A stretch of 64,000 nucleotides of DNA from JAWKWH01 sp963669285 (GTDB taxonomy: Bacteria > Pseudomonadota > Alphaproteobacteria > Rhizobiales > Rhizobiaceae), in NCBI GenBank assembly GCA_963669285.2, contig CAXXSI010000030.1:310001-374000 (forward strand), in the 5' to 3' direction. The notes beneath the pieces were generated by a model. The model searched no databases. It was not told where the DNA came from and worked only from the letters and a program-made list of their open reading frames with translations. Of the stretch, positions 1 through 8,306 are shown piece after piece; the first letter of the stretch is position 1; the number at the start of each line of letters is the position of its first letter. The position numbers and the translations under genes were made by a program.

Positions 1-600
1 GAGGACTCGGCTGAGTTGCAGCTGCAGCAGCCCCATGTGGTGCGACTGGAAACCCGCCCGCCAAACCTGGAGGGTGAAGGCCAGATTACCATGACTGATC
101 TGGTCAAAAACTGCCTTCGCATGCGTCCGGAACGGATCATCGTCGGTGAGGTTCGCGGACCGGAGGTCTTCGATCTGCTGCAGGCCATGAACACCGGCCA
201 CGATGGGTCGATGGGAACGATCCACTCGAACTCGCCGCGCGAATGCCTGAACAGAATTGAATCGATGATTGCGATGGGTGGATTCAGTCTCCCACAACGC
301 ACGGTGCGCGAAATCATTGTCGGTTCGGTCGATGTGATTATCCAGGCAGCACGTCTGCGCGACGGCTCCCGTCGCATCACCCACATTACCGAGGTGATCG
401 GTATGGAGGGCGATGTGATCATTACCCAGGATCTGATTACCTACAATATTACCGGCGAGGATGCTGGCGGAAGCCTGAGCGGACAGCATTCTTCGACTGG
501 CATTGGGCGCCCGCATTTCTGGGATCGTGCCCGCTATTTCGGTGAGGAAGCTGCTTTGGCGAACGCCCTTGAGGCAATGGAAAGCCACCCTGTTGAGTAA
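1..600 (+). CDS. cpaF: CpaF/TadA-type pilus assembly ATPase, C-terminal part (5' end outside window)
   Basis: The frame is open from base 1 and ends at a TAA at 598-600, so only the last 199 residues are present. They carry the second half of a secretion ATPase of the GspE/VirB11 superfamily: an EDSAEL stretch typical of CpaF, the Walker B segment RIIVGEVRGPE, and the His-box GHDGSMGTIHSNSP. In the family this cytoplasmic hexamer powers assembly of Flp/Tad type IVc pili. It is followed 30 bp later by tadB and then tadC, the normal order of the tad/cpa operon. The in-frame TTG at 16 is inside the domain and is not a start. Confidence 0.93.
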   Translation, partial: EDSAELQLQQPHVVRLETRPPNLEGEGQITMTDLVKNCLRMRPERIIVGEVRGPEVFDLLQAMNTGHDGSMGTIHSNSPRECLNRIESMIAMGGFSLPQRTVREIIVGSVDVIIQAARLRDGSRRITHITEVIGMEGDVIITQDLITYNITGEDAGGSLSGQHSSTGIGRPHFWDRARYFGEEAALANALEAMESHPVE

Positions 601-630
601 CAATTAACCCGCGGGCGTAATAACAGAGCC

Positions 631-1644
631 ATGTTTGGAATTGACACAACGGTTTTGATGTTCATCGCGCTGGCAGGATTAAGTGCCGGTGCGGTCGCCT
701 ACGTCTTTCTTTTCGGCAAGATTGAAAATGAGAAATCGGCCGGACGACGGCTGGAGTCGGTTAAAAACGCCGAGACGGATCGCGTCGCCAAAAAGGCAAA
801 ACGCGACAAGGCCAACGATGCTGCCAGGCGCCGCAAGTCGGTTCACGATTCTCTGAAAGACCTGGAGGAGCGTCAGCGAAAAGCGGGTCATTACAGCAAA
901 AAACCGCCATTAAAGCAGCAACTCAGACAGGCTGGTATGACGGTTCCGATCAACCAGTTCTATATCATTTCGGCTGTCTGCGGGATTGTGGTGACAATCG
1001 CCGCCTTTCTGGTCGGGGCACCGCTGTACATTCTGCCCGGTGCGCTTCTGGCCGGAGGTGTCGGACTACCGCGCTGGTTCGTGAGTTTTCGCCGCGCCCG
1101 CCGCGTAAAGGCGTTTTTGAATGAGTTTCCGAACTCGCTGGACGTGATCGTTCGCGCTGTCAAATCGGGTCTTCCCCTCAATGATGGTGTCAAGTTGATT
1201 GCAGCCGAAGCCAGGGAACCGGTGAAAAGCGAGTTTCGCCGTATTATCGAAGCGCAACAGATCGGCATGTCCATTCCGGACGCTGCCATGCGCATGCAGG
1301 AAACGATGCCATGTCCGGAAGCCGGGTTCTTCGGCATCGTCATCCAGATCCAGCAGCAGGCAGGCGGCAACTTGTCCGAGGCGCTCGGCAACCTTTCCCG
1401 GGTGCTGCGCGATCGCAAGAAGATGAAAGCCAAGGTGCAGGCCTTGTCGATGGAAGCAAAGGCGTCTGCGGTCATCATCGGCATTCTTCCGTTTATGGTC
1501 GCTTTCCTCGTTTATATGTCGAGCCCGTCCTACATCATGCCACTGTTCACGACGAGCACTGGCAACATGCTGCTCGGCATCGGTGCCGTATGGATGTCGA
1601 TGGGCGTCTTCGTAATGAAAAAGATGATGAACTTTGAAGTCTGA
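631..1644 (+). CDS. tadB: Tad pilus inner-membrane platform protein TadB
   Basis: A 337-residue T2SF-type membrane platform protein. A hydrophobic segment lies near residues 8-28, followed by a highly charged linker (about 30-90) rich in Lys, Arg and Asp. There is a hydrophobic pair around 108-145 and two more C-terminal helices near 280-300 and 312-333. The cytoplasmic part contains FPNSLDVIVRAVKSGLPLND, typical of the TadB T2SSF domain. TadB and TadC together form the inner-membrane platform on which the CpaF ATPase acts. It sits between cpaF and tadC, all on the plus strand, presumably cotranscribed. Confidence 0.93.
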   Translation: MFGIDTTVLMFIALAGLSAGAVAYVFLFGKIENEKSAGRRLESVKNAETDRVAKKAKRDKANDAARRRKSVHDSLKDLEERQRKAGHYSKKPPLKQQLRQAGMTVPINQFYIISAVCGIVVTIAAFLVGAPLYILPGALLAGGVGLPRWFVSFRRARRVKAFLNEFPNSLDVIVRAVKSGLPLNDGVKLIAAEAREPVKSEFRRIIEAQQIGMSIPDAAMRMQETMPCPEAGFFGIVIQIQQQAGGNLSEALGNLSRVLRDRKKMKAKVQALSMEAKASAVIIGILPFMVAFLVYMSSPSYIMPLFTTSTGNMLLGIGAVWMSMGVFVMKKMMNFEV

Positions 1645-1683
1645 AGCCTCTGTAGGAGGTTTGACGGACCAAGGGCCTAGAAC

Positions 1684-2673
1684 ATGACCGAAGTAATCAT
1701 GAAAGCGATTTTCGACCCGGCGTTTCTGATTGCGCTGTTGGTCGGAGTGTCGGTCTTCGCAACGATCTTTACGGTCATGCCGTCGTTCAGCGGTAATGAG
1801 CTGAAAACCAGAATGAAGTCGGTTGCTCTGGAACGCGATGAATTGCGCGCCAAGCAACGCGCTCGGCTGGCAGCCGAAAATGACAAGCGGCGCGGTTCGC
1901 TGCGCGAGGAACAGTCGGTCGGCATGAAGAGCATTGTCGAGCGGCTTGATCTCCGAAACGCGCTTGCCGACGAAAACACCGTTGCCAAATTGCGTACGGC
2001 GGGTTTCCGCGGGGAAAATCCGTTGACCCGCTTCCTGTTCTTCCGGCTGGTGCTTCCTTTCGTCGGGCTCGCCCTTGCAGCGATCTATGTTTTTGTTCTC
2101 GACAGCATTCCCGATCAGCCGACGTTTGTGAAACTGTTCGTATGCGTCGGAGCGGCATATGCGGGGTTTTATGCGCCGGTCTTTTATGTTTCCAATCGTG
2201 CCACCAAACGCAAGGCCAGTATTCAAAAGGCCTGGCCCGATGCGCTCGATTTGATGCTGATCTGTGTTGAATCGGGAATGTCAATCGAAGCCGCGTTGCG
2301 GAAGGTCGCCGAGGAAATTGGCTCTCAGTCTGTCGAGCTGGCAGAGGAACTCATCCTCACGAATGCCGAGCTGTCGTTTCTCCAGGAGCGCCGGCAGGCC
2401 TATGAGAATCTAGCCGACCGAACCGGACTGGAATCAGTCAAGAGTGTCGCTCAAGCGCTTATCCAGGCTGAAAGATATGGTACCCCGATTGCCCACGCAT
2501 TGCGGGTTCTGGCTGACGAGAGCCGTGACATGCGCATGAACGAGGCCGAAAAGAAGGCAGCTGCATTGCCGCCCAAGCTGACCGTTCCGATGATTCTGTT
2601 CTTCCTGCCGGTGCTCTTCATCGTGATTCTTGGCCCGGCAGGCATGCAGTTCAGCAACAGCGGCATATTCTAG
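1684..2673 (+). CDS. tadC: Tad pilus inner-membrane platform protein TadC
   Basis: A 329-residue paralogue of TadB with the same arrangement: N-terminal helix (about 9-30), charged linker, two central helices (about 115-165), the cytoplasmic T2SSF domain with AWPDALDLMLICVESGMSIE, and a C-terminal helix (LPVLFIVILGPAGMQ). It completes the TadBC platform for Flp pilus assembly. The start at 1684 is chosen for an AAGGG upstream; an in-frame ATG at 1702 is possible. Its TAG stop (2671-2673) overlaps the left end of repeat R1a, so the insertion lies exactly at the gene end and may cut off the genes that normally follow tadC. Confidence 0.92.
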   Translation: MTEVIMKAIFDPAFLIALLVGVSVFATIFTVMPSFSGNELKTRMKSVALERDELRAKQRARLAAENDKRRGSLREEQSVGMKSIVERLDLRNALADENTVAKLRTAGFRGENPLTRFLFFRLVLPFVGLALAAIYVFVLDSIPDQPTFVKLFVCVGAAYAGFYAPVFYVSNRATKRKASIQKAWPDALDLMLICVESGMSIEAALRKVAEEIGSQSVELAEELILTNAELSFLQERRQAYENLADRTGLESVKSVAQALIQAERYGTPIAHALRVLADESRDMRMNEAEKKAAALPPKLTVPMILFFLPVLFIVILGPAGMQFSNSGIF

Positions 2674-2937
2674 GTCCCGGACCCACAAACAGGGTCAAAA
2701 TGGCGCCGAAACCGCACAGCAAACCAAGGAGAAGGCCGAAAAGCGGGGCTATTCCCCGGTTGAGGCCTTTGACGAAGGTTTGGCAAGCGGGTTCGAGCGT
2801 CCGGAGGATATGGCAAATTTGCCCGGCTATTGCGTCGCAAGCTTTTGAAAACCGGGCGGTTTCCTGCAAGCTCGCTCCTGATATCCAACCAAATTTGCGC
2901 ATACCATTGTTGATCCTGTTTGTGGGTCCATGACCTA
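2671..2937 (+). repeat. R1 repeat, copy a (MITE-like, about 263 bp)
   Basis: This copy is near-identical to 19759-20023 and to the reverse complement of 18532-18798. The ends are inverted repeats (left GGTCCCGGACCCACAAACAG, right end reading inward GGTCATGGACCCACAAACAG). TA dinucleotides flank both sides (2671-2672 and 2936-2937). Open frames across it differ between copies, so I read it as non-coding. The termini and TA flanks fit a non-autonomous IS630/Tc1-type element (inference). Confidence 0.85.
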
Positions 2938-3127
2938 GACTGTCGCGACGGATGAGCGTTTGACCGCGTCGGGATCCAAATTCGTTTCTGAACAACGAGA
3001 ATAGCGCAAGGCGGCGCGCAACACCGTCGAGCATCTCTTCTACGCATTCAGGGGCGGTTTTCGGCCACCCCTGAAAGGGCTGCGCGAGAACGAGCGTGCA
3101 GGATACGTGAAACGGTAGCGCGGTGGA

Positions 3128-3907
3128 TCAGTTGGTATTGTTCTTGTCGCTGTCGGCCTCAAGCTCACTCCAGGCATTTTGTTGAGCGAGTATGCCGCGA
3201 AGATAGGCGACGTTTGCTTCCGCCTGTTCGCGAGAAAGCTCTCCGCGGGCGATTTCCTCAGCCTCCTTGAACCGGCCTTGCAGGCCGACGACAAGAGCGA
3301 GATTCTGTCGGACGCGGCTATCGGCGCCGGGTGCGGACACCGCTGAGCGCATATATGTTTCTGCCGTCTTCAAATCACCGGCAAGAACGTATGACATGCC
3401 CAGGTTTGACATGACCGATGGCTCATTGGGTTTCAGCTCCAACGCTCGGCGATAGAGTTCCCGCGCCGGCTTCTGCTGTCCCAACTGGTCCAGTATCGCC
3501 CCTTCTGCAGACATCAGCTTCCAATCGGGATATTCGGGCGTTTGTGCCCGGCGAATGGCATCCAGGGCAGGCTCGAACTGGCCGTTTGAGGCCAGTGCCT
3601 TGCCGTATGCGGAGAGGACCTTGCGGTCTTCAGGATAGTCGATGGCGAGCTTGCGCATCACTGCCAGGGATTGGTCATTGCGACCGTTCATGGTCAGTAC
3701 CGTGGCGTAGCGAATCGCCGTTTGCCGGTCTTTCGGATTTTTCGTGTATGCACCGCCGAGACTTTCGGCGGCATAGGCGAGCTCGCGCACGGTCATTTGC
3801 TCGACCGGTTTGCCGGAGGATCGATTGACCGATCCCGTCGTCAGCCTGCCGTTGGCGCAACCGACGACCGACGCCGCCAGGATGAGCGCGAGTGCCGTTC
3901 TCATCAT
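3128..3907 (-). CDS. TPR lipoprotein, TadD-like pilus assembly protein
   Basis: A 259-residue protein. I start it at the ATG at 3907 because this gives a proper lipoprotein signal: MMRTALALILAASVVGC with a VVGC lipobox. A start at 3994 would put 29 residues in front of it. Downstream are several tetratricopeptide-like units, for example around SVMSNLGMSYVLAGDLKTAE and ARELYRRALELKPNE. TadD, an outer-membrane-associated TPR lipoprotein of the Tad system, has this size and architecture, and the neighbouring tadB-tadC support that reading. Unusually it is on the opposite strand and separated from tadC by R1a. A generic TPR lipoprotein is the alternative. Confidence 0.75.
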   Translation of the reverse strand: MMRTALALILAASVVGCANGRLTTGSVNRSSGKPVEQMTVRELAYAAESLGGAYTKNPKDRQTAIRYATVLTMNGRNDQSLAVMRKLAIDYPEDRKVLSAYGKALASNGQFEPALDAIRRAQTPEYPDWKLMSAEGAILDQLGQQKPARELYRRALELKPNEPSVMSNLGMSYVLAGDLKTAETYMRSAVSAPGADSRVRQNLALVVGLQGRFKEAEEIARGELSREQAEANVAYLRGILAQQNAWSELEADSDKNNTN

Positions 3908-4063
3908 CGAATTGCGATAATTTCCCGTCCGTCGACCGCCTGCCATGACGAATTTCTCTCCCGGCCGCAAACCGCCCCAAATCGGGCTCTTCACGTCGAG
4001 AAATATTCTGTTAACCCTAACGGTTCGTTAATTTGAGGCTCAGACAGTTAAGACGGGGAATTT

Positions 4064-5446
4064 ATGCCAATCGAACTGACAGTCAGGCAATCAAAACAAT
4101 CTCGGCCAATCACGCTGGTTCGCAAGGGAAAACTACGTGGTGCCAAGGTCGAAGCATCGGCAAGACGCTGGGCCGAGCAAAACGGCTTCAACGGGCAGGC
4201 AGGCCGGGTTCTCGCCTATGCCGATGCGGACGGAGATGTAGCCGGTGCATTTATGGGTATTGGAGATATCGAGGGGCCTGATACGGCGCTGCTGTCGGGC
4301 AGTCTTGCGCGTGATTTGCCGGATGGGCAATGGCACTTCGCCGTGCCTCCGGCCCATGCCGAACTGGCGTTGATAGGATTGCTTCTGGGCGGCTACCGCT
4401 TTGACCGCTATGGCGCCTCGTCTGGCCGCGATATCAGGTTTGCGGTTCCCCAGGGAACCGCCGGAGCGGAGCCCGAGCGGATTGCAGCCGGATCGACACT
4501 CGCCCGCGATTTGATCAACACACCGGCCAACGACATGGGACCGGATCAACTCGAACAGGCCGCGAGAACCATCGCTCAAACCCACAAGGCATCGATTACG
4601 GTGACGAAGGGCGACTCTCTGCTCAAGCAGAACCTGCCGATGATCCATGCCGTTGGCAGGGCATCCAACAGCGCGCCGCGGTTGATCGACATGCGCTGGG
4701 GTCCGAAAAATGCGCCGAAAGTCACCCTCGTCGGCAAGGGCGTTTGTTTCGACACAGGTGGTCTGGACATCAAAACGGCAAGCGGAATGCTGCTGATGAA
4801 AAAGGATATGGGCGGAGCTGCAAATGTCCTCGGACTGGCATCCATGCTCATGGCAAGTAAATCCGAGCTGCAGTTGCGCGTGCTTGTCCCCGCCGTAGAG
4901 AATGCGATCTCGGGCAGCGCGTTTCGGCCCGGTGATGTTCTGACCAGCCGTCAGGGGATCACAGTTGAAATCGGAAATACTGACGCGGAGGGAAGGCTGG
5001 TTTTGGCCGACGCGCTCACCCTTGCCGACGAGGAAGATCCGCATCTGATTGTCGATATGGCCACGCTTACCGGGGCGGCTCGCGTCGCGCTGGGCCCTGA
5101 TGTTCCGCCCTTTTTTACCGATGATGACGCGTTGGCCGCGGAATTGTCAGGCGCTTCACAGGAGTTGGCCGATCCGATGTGGCGGCTGCCGCTATGGCAC
5201 GCCTATGCAAAGGGGCTTAGCTCCAAAGTGGCCGACATCAACAATGTGACGACGAACGGTTTTGCCGGCAGCATCACCGCCGCACTGTTCCTGTCGCGTT
5301 TTGTGAAAAACGCTGCCAGCTGGGTCCATTTCGATATCTACGGCTGGAATCCGGTCGCCAAGCCACATGCCCCGGTTGGCGGCGAGGCGCAATGTATTCG
5401 CACGCTTGATCGGGTTATCCGGCGTCGCGCCAGCAAACAAAGCTGA
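4064..5446 (+). CDS. Leucyl aminopeptidase, M17 family
   Basis: A 460-residue cytosolic metallopeptidase that removes N-terminal residues from peptides. The diagnostic NTDAEGRL motif is at residues 305-312 (metal ligands D307 and E309). The metal/catalytic Lys motif VGKGVCFDTGGL has K225, and MKKDMGGAANV follows. The protein is shorter than PepA of E. coli (about 500 aa), with a reduced N-terminal domain as in many alphaproteobacterial M17 members. Neighbours downstream are the marR and NlpC/P60 genes on the same strand, but with a 112-bp gap, so they may have their own promoter. Confidence 0.93.
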   Translation: MPIELTVRQSKQSRPITLVRKGKLRGAKVEASARRWAEQNGFNGQAGRVLAYADADGDVAGAFMGIGDIEGPDTALLSGSLARDLPDGQWHFAVPPAHAELALIGLLLGGYRFDRYGASSGRDIRFAVPQGTAGAEPERIAAGSTLARDLINTPANDMGPDQLEQAARTIAQTHKASITVTKGDSLLKQNLPMIHAVGRASNSAPRLIDMRWGPKNAPKVTLVGKGVCFDTGGLDIKTASGMLLMKKDMGGAANVLGLASMLMASKSELQLRVLVPAVENAISGSAFRPGDVLTSRQGITVEIGNTDAEGRLVLADALTLADEEDPHLIVDMATLTGAARVALGPDVPPFFTDDDALAAELSGASQELADPMWRLPLWHAYAKGLSSKVADINNVTTNGFAGSITAALFLSRFVKNAASWVHFDIYGWNPVAKPHAPVGGEAQCIRTLDRVIRRRASKQS

Positions 5447-5503
5447 GTTGCGCCGCAGACTGAACCACTCCAACGCCGGCCGGCTGTGAGGTTGCACAAT
5501 CAG

Positions 5504-5547
5504 ATCAAACGCTGTTGAATGAAACGGTTCCGAAACAAGCGTTTGAT
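5504..5547. promoter_or_regulatory. Inverted repeat upstream of the marR-type gene
   Basis: ATCAAACGC (5504-5512) and GCGTTTGAT (5539-5547) are perfect 9-bp inverted arms with a 26-bp spacer, ending 11 bp before the start codon of the MarR-type regulator. The position fits an autoregulatory operator. A hairpin in the leader is the alternative. Confidence 0.4.
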
Positions 5548-5558
5548 GGATTGCGGTC

Positions 5559-5909
5559 ATGGGAATTTCATTGCGTGCAAGCCAGGCCTTGCGTCTGTGG
5601 CAGCAGGTAAGCCTTGCCGAGGTCCGCGACGACGCGCCGGATCTTTCGGAGCGTCAGATGGCGATATTGCTGACAATCTACCTCGATCCGCCGCCGCACA
5701 CTGTGCGCGGCCTGGCGTCGCAACTGGGTGTCACAAAACCGGTAATCACCAGGGCGCTTGATACGATGGGGTCCAAAAAACTGGTCTCCCGGCACCGCGA
5801 TGAGCGCGACCGGCGTAATGTGCTTGTCAAGCGTACCGTCGAAGGCGCGCTTTACGTCGAGCGCCTTGGCGATGTCATCATCCGCAAAGCGTCGGAATTG
5901 CCCCTATGA
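5559..5909 (+). CDS. MarR-family transcriptional regulator
   Basis: A 116-residue winged-helix regulator. The segment PPHTVRGLASQLGVTKPVITRALDTM is the helix-turn-helix and recognition helix. It is followed by the wing KKLVSRHRDERDRRNVLVKRT, whose DxRDxRN pattern is characteristic of MarR. It is shorter than usual (about 140-150 aa) and lacks much of the C-terminal dimer helix. Its end overlaps the start of the NlpC/P60 gene by 4 bp (ATGA), so the two are translationally coupled and probably share regulation. A 9-bp inverted repeat just upstream could be its own operator. Confidence 0.88.
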   Translation: MGISLRASQALRLWQQVSLAEVRDDAPDLSERQMAILLTIYLDPPPHTVRGLASQLGVTKPVITRALDTMGSKKLVSRHRDERDRRNVLVKRTVEGALYVERLGDVIIRKASELPL

Positions 5910-6757
5910 CCGAAATCGATCCCAGGCTGAATGCATTTCGCCTCGATCTGGCGGACATGCAGTTGCAGGGAAAGATAGAGGCGGAACGTTTTGTCACCGG
6001 CGTGGCGGCATCCATTTCGGTGCCCGTTGCCCCCGTTCGAAGAAAACCGGATCATGCTGCCGGGCTGGACACGGAAGCTCTGTTCGGCGATCCGGTCAAC
6101 GTGTTCGAGCGCGAGCATGGCTGGGCGTGGATCCAGTCGGAAGTCGACGGATATGTCGGTTACGTGGACGAGACGGACATCGCCACTGCTCCAATCAAAG
6201 CGACACATCTCGTTTCGGTTCCGCGAACATTTGTCTATCCGCATGCCGAGTTGAAATCGCCGCACATGATGACGTTGTCGATGGGATCGGGCTTGGTGGT
6301 CACCGGATTTGAAGAGGTGAGGGGCACTCGATACGCCACGCTTGAGACCGGTGGTCACGTGATCGCGCGGCACATCCGTCCGAGCGATGACCATTCGGCC
6401 GATTTCGTGGCCATAGCCGAAACGCTCGTTGGCACGCCCTATTTGTGGGGCGGCACTTCGTCTTTCGGCCTCGATTGCTCCGGTCTGGTTCAATTGGCGA
6501 TGCGGATGACCGGGCGCACCGTGCTGCGCGACACCGACATGCAGCACTCAAGCATTGGGCAGGAGATTGATCCGGGCGCCGGACTTCGGCGCGGTGACCT
6601 GGTCTTCTGGAATGGCCACGTCGCGATCATGCGCGACGGTGAGAGCATCGTGCATGCGAACGGCCACACAATGCTGACGTCCTGTGAGAGCCTGAAAGAG
6701 GCAATCGGACGCATAGACTATCTTTACGGAGATCCGATCGGGTATCGGCGGCCCTGA
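5906..6757 (+). CDS. NlpC/P60 (C40) peptidoglycan endopeptidase with SH3 domains
   Basis: A 283-residue protein. Residues about 40-160 form SH3-like segments (HGWAWIQSEVDGYVGYVDE). The C-terminal C40 peptidase domain has the catalytic Cys in FGLDCSGLVQLA (C191), the His in FWNGHVAIM (H238), and a polar third residue near HANGH. Such enzymes cut the gamma-D-Glu-diaminopimelate or related bonds in peptidoglycan. No N-terminal signal peptide is visible, so export or a cytoplasmic murein-recycling role (YkfC-like) is open. The nearby M17 aminopeptidase would fit peptide recycling. It is coupled to the marR gene by an ATGA overlap. Confidence 0.9.
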   Translation: MTEIDPRLNAFRLDLADMQLQGKIEAERFVTGVAASISVPVAPVRRKPDHAAGLDTEALFGDPVNVFEREHGWAWIQSEVDGYVGYVDETDIATAPIKATHLVSVPRTFVYPHAELKSPHMMTLSMGSGLVVTGFEEVRGTRYATLETGGHVIARHIRPSDDHSADFVAIAETLVGTPYLWGGTSSFGLDCSGLVQLAMRMTGRTVLRDTDMQHSSIGQEIDPGAGLRRGDLVFWNGHVAIMRDGESIVHANGHTMLTSCESLKEAIGRIDYLYGDPIGYRRP

Positions 6758-6758
6758 T

Positions 6759-7068
6759 TAGAGCCGTTCGTCTTTAGATGGAATCGTTTGAACGCCGCTC
6801 ATTTGTGGTCTGGCGAGGAGCGCAATGCGACGCGGTGCGAGCACCGTTAGCCTTGCGCGACAACGTCCAGAACGCGAAGGAGCAAGTTGAAACGATTGCA
6901 GTTTTCTTTGAAAAATCAGCATTTTCTCCTGCCCGGCTTGGATGCTTTTTCCGCCTCAGCGTCGTCAAACTCCTCGCACGATATTCATATCGCGCTTGCG
7001 GTGTTTTCCTCGCTGAAACGAAAAACCCATTCCATCAAACTGCTTCCATCCAAATATGAACGGCTCTA
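6759..7068 (-). repeat. R2 repeat, copy A (diverged)
   Basis: This is a diverged member of the family at 22942-23252 and 32484-32794, in reverse orientation. The ends are GAGCCGTTCGTCTTTAGATG and, reading inward from the right, GAGCCGTTCATATTTGGATG. TA lies on both sides (6759-6760, 7067-7068). The right-hand TA plus the terminal G give the TAG stop of the ghrA-like gene. It fills the whole gap between two genes. Confidence 0.8.
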
Positions 7069-8019
7069 GTAACCGGCGTTGCGATCGACGAGATTTGCAA
7101 GCGGTTCACCGCGGTCATGTGCATCCATCTGGTCGAGCATAGGCGGCACGAGAAATTTCGGATCCGATTCTGCTGCGGCGTGCGGCGTGATGAAGACGCG
7201 TCGGTGGTTCCACAGCGGGCTGGCCGTCGGCAGCGGCTCGCTTTCGAAAACATCCAGACTTGCCTCATGCAAGGTGCCGTCATCGAGCGCGCGCAGGATA
7301 TCGGTTTCGCATTGAAGTCCGCCGCGTCCGGCATTGATCAACACCGGCCCGCCCAGCGCTCCGTCCGGTCGCAGTTTCGACAGTAGGTCGAAATCGATGA
7401 CGCCCGTCGTCGCCGGCGTCAAAGGCAGCAGCACGACGAGCATGTCGGTCGCGGCAAGGAAGTCATCAAGTTCGTCCGCTCCCGCATAGCAGCTGACGCC
7501 GGCCATTTCGCGCCTGCTTCTGCTCCACCCCCCGACCTTGAAACGCAGCGCAAGGAGTTTGCTCGCGACATCGCGGCCAAGTTCGCCAAAACCCATGATT
7601 CCGATCGAGACATCATCCGCGGTCGGCTGAGGGTGGGGACGCCAGTCCCGCACGGACTGCTGCTCGCGGTATTCCCGCCCGCGGCGGTGATGATCAAGCA
7701 CCCGCCACACCACATACTCGCTCATGTGTTGACTGAGATTGGCATTGACGACGCGGACAATCGGCACATGCAAGGGCAGTGTTTCATCTGCGAGAACGTG
7801 GTCGACACCGGCGCCAATGGAGAAAATCGCCTTGAGATTTGGAAGCCTGGTCAATACGCCGGGCGGTTGTTTCCAGACAACGGCATAGGTGATCGAGGGA
7901 TCGGCGTCGCCTTCGGGTTCGCGAACCACATTGCGTCGTTCCGACAGGATCGGAGACCAGTCGCTGACATCCATTTCGGTCACCGACAGCAGCACGCGGC
8001 CTTGCTTCTCAACTGTCAA
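7066..8019 (-). CDS. ghrA: Glyoxylate/hydroxypyruvate reductase A-type dehydrogenase
   Basis: A 317-residue D-isomer-specific 2-hydroxyacid dehydrogenase. The Rossmann motif is GIMGFGELGRDVASKL (around 140), the substrate-binding Arg is in LINAGRGGLQ, and the catalytic His is in FITPHAAAESDP. The overall pattern, including IFSIGAGVDHV and NANLSQHMSEYV, matches GhrA, which reduces glyoxylate and hydroxypyruvate with NADPH in the cytosol. The start is a TTG at 8019 preceded by GGAG with 8 bp spacing. The stop codon TAG overlaps the end of R2 copy A, and R3 lies just upstream of the start, so the gene is bracketed by two mobile repeats. Confidence 0.88.
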   Translation of the reverse strand: MTVEKQGRVLLSVTEMDVSDWSPILSERRNVVREPEGDADPSITYAVVWKQPPGVLTRLPNLKAIFSIGAGVDHVLADETLPLHVPIVRVVNANLSQHMSEYVVWRVLDHHRRGREYREQQSVRDWRPHPQPTADDVSIGIMGFGELGRDVASKLLALRFKVGGWSRSRREMAGVSCYAGADELDDFLAATDMLVVLLPLTPATTGVIDFDLLSKLRPDGALGGPVLINAGRGGLQCETDILRALDDGTLHEASLDVFESEPLPTASPLWNHRRVFITPHAAAESDPKFLVPPMLDQMDAHDRGEPLANLVDRNAGY

Positions 8020-8032
8020 AAGGATCTCCGCC

Positions 8033-8306
8033 TAGAGCCCTTTTAATCCATTCGTAGTCAATTCTGTTTCGCGATTGGGGAGGCAATCCGGCGTTAAAAC
8101 GGCTGATGGGCGATGGTTGTCCATCGTTCGAGGCCGGTTTACCGTCGGGTGCCCGCCAATCGGAAACCCGAGGGGGACGGGCTAATTTGCGCCAGTCCCG
8201 GCGCAAATTCCCTCGACCGTATCGCGATACGCTCTTCGTGTATTTACTTGATGCTGTCACAAATTAGCTCCGTCAGAATGGCTCCGAATGGGTTAAAAGG
8301 GCTCTA
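8033..8306 (-). repeat. R3 repeat (MITE-like, about 270 bp)
   Basis: The left terminus GAGCCCTTTTAATCCATTCG (8035-8054) and the right terminus read inward (GAGCCCTTTTAACCCATTCG, 8104-8085 counted from 8304) differ at one base in 20. TA flanks both sides. The right 80 bp reappear, diverged, at 38020-38100. Internally there are further short hairpins, including one around TTTGCGCC and GGCGCAAA near 8187-8210. It fills the gap between ghrA and yejF and supplies the yejF stop. Confidence 0.8.

Noticed and set aside
1066..2226. 386-codon open frame on the minus strand over tadB and tadC
   Set aside because: It is antisense to two clearly assigned genes and has a composition typical of reverse-strand shadows (many His, Arg and Asp).
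2651..3034. Overlapping frames within and around R1 copy a
   Set aside because: The frames differ between R1 copies and are not conserved.
3049..3072. Hairpin CAGGGGCGG / CCACCCCTG as a terminator
   Set aside because: The stem is imperfect and not followed by a T-run on either strand.
4133..5044. 303-codon minus-strand frame inside the M17 aminopeptidase gene
   Set aside because: Antisense to a gene with all family motifs; no recognisable protein features.
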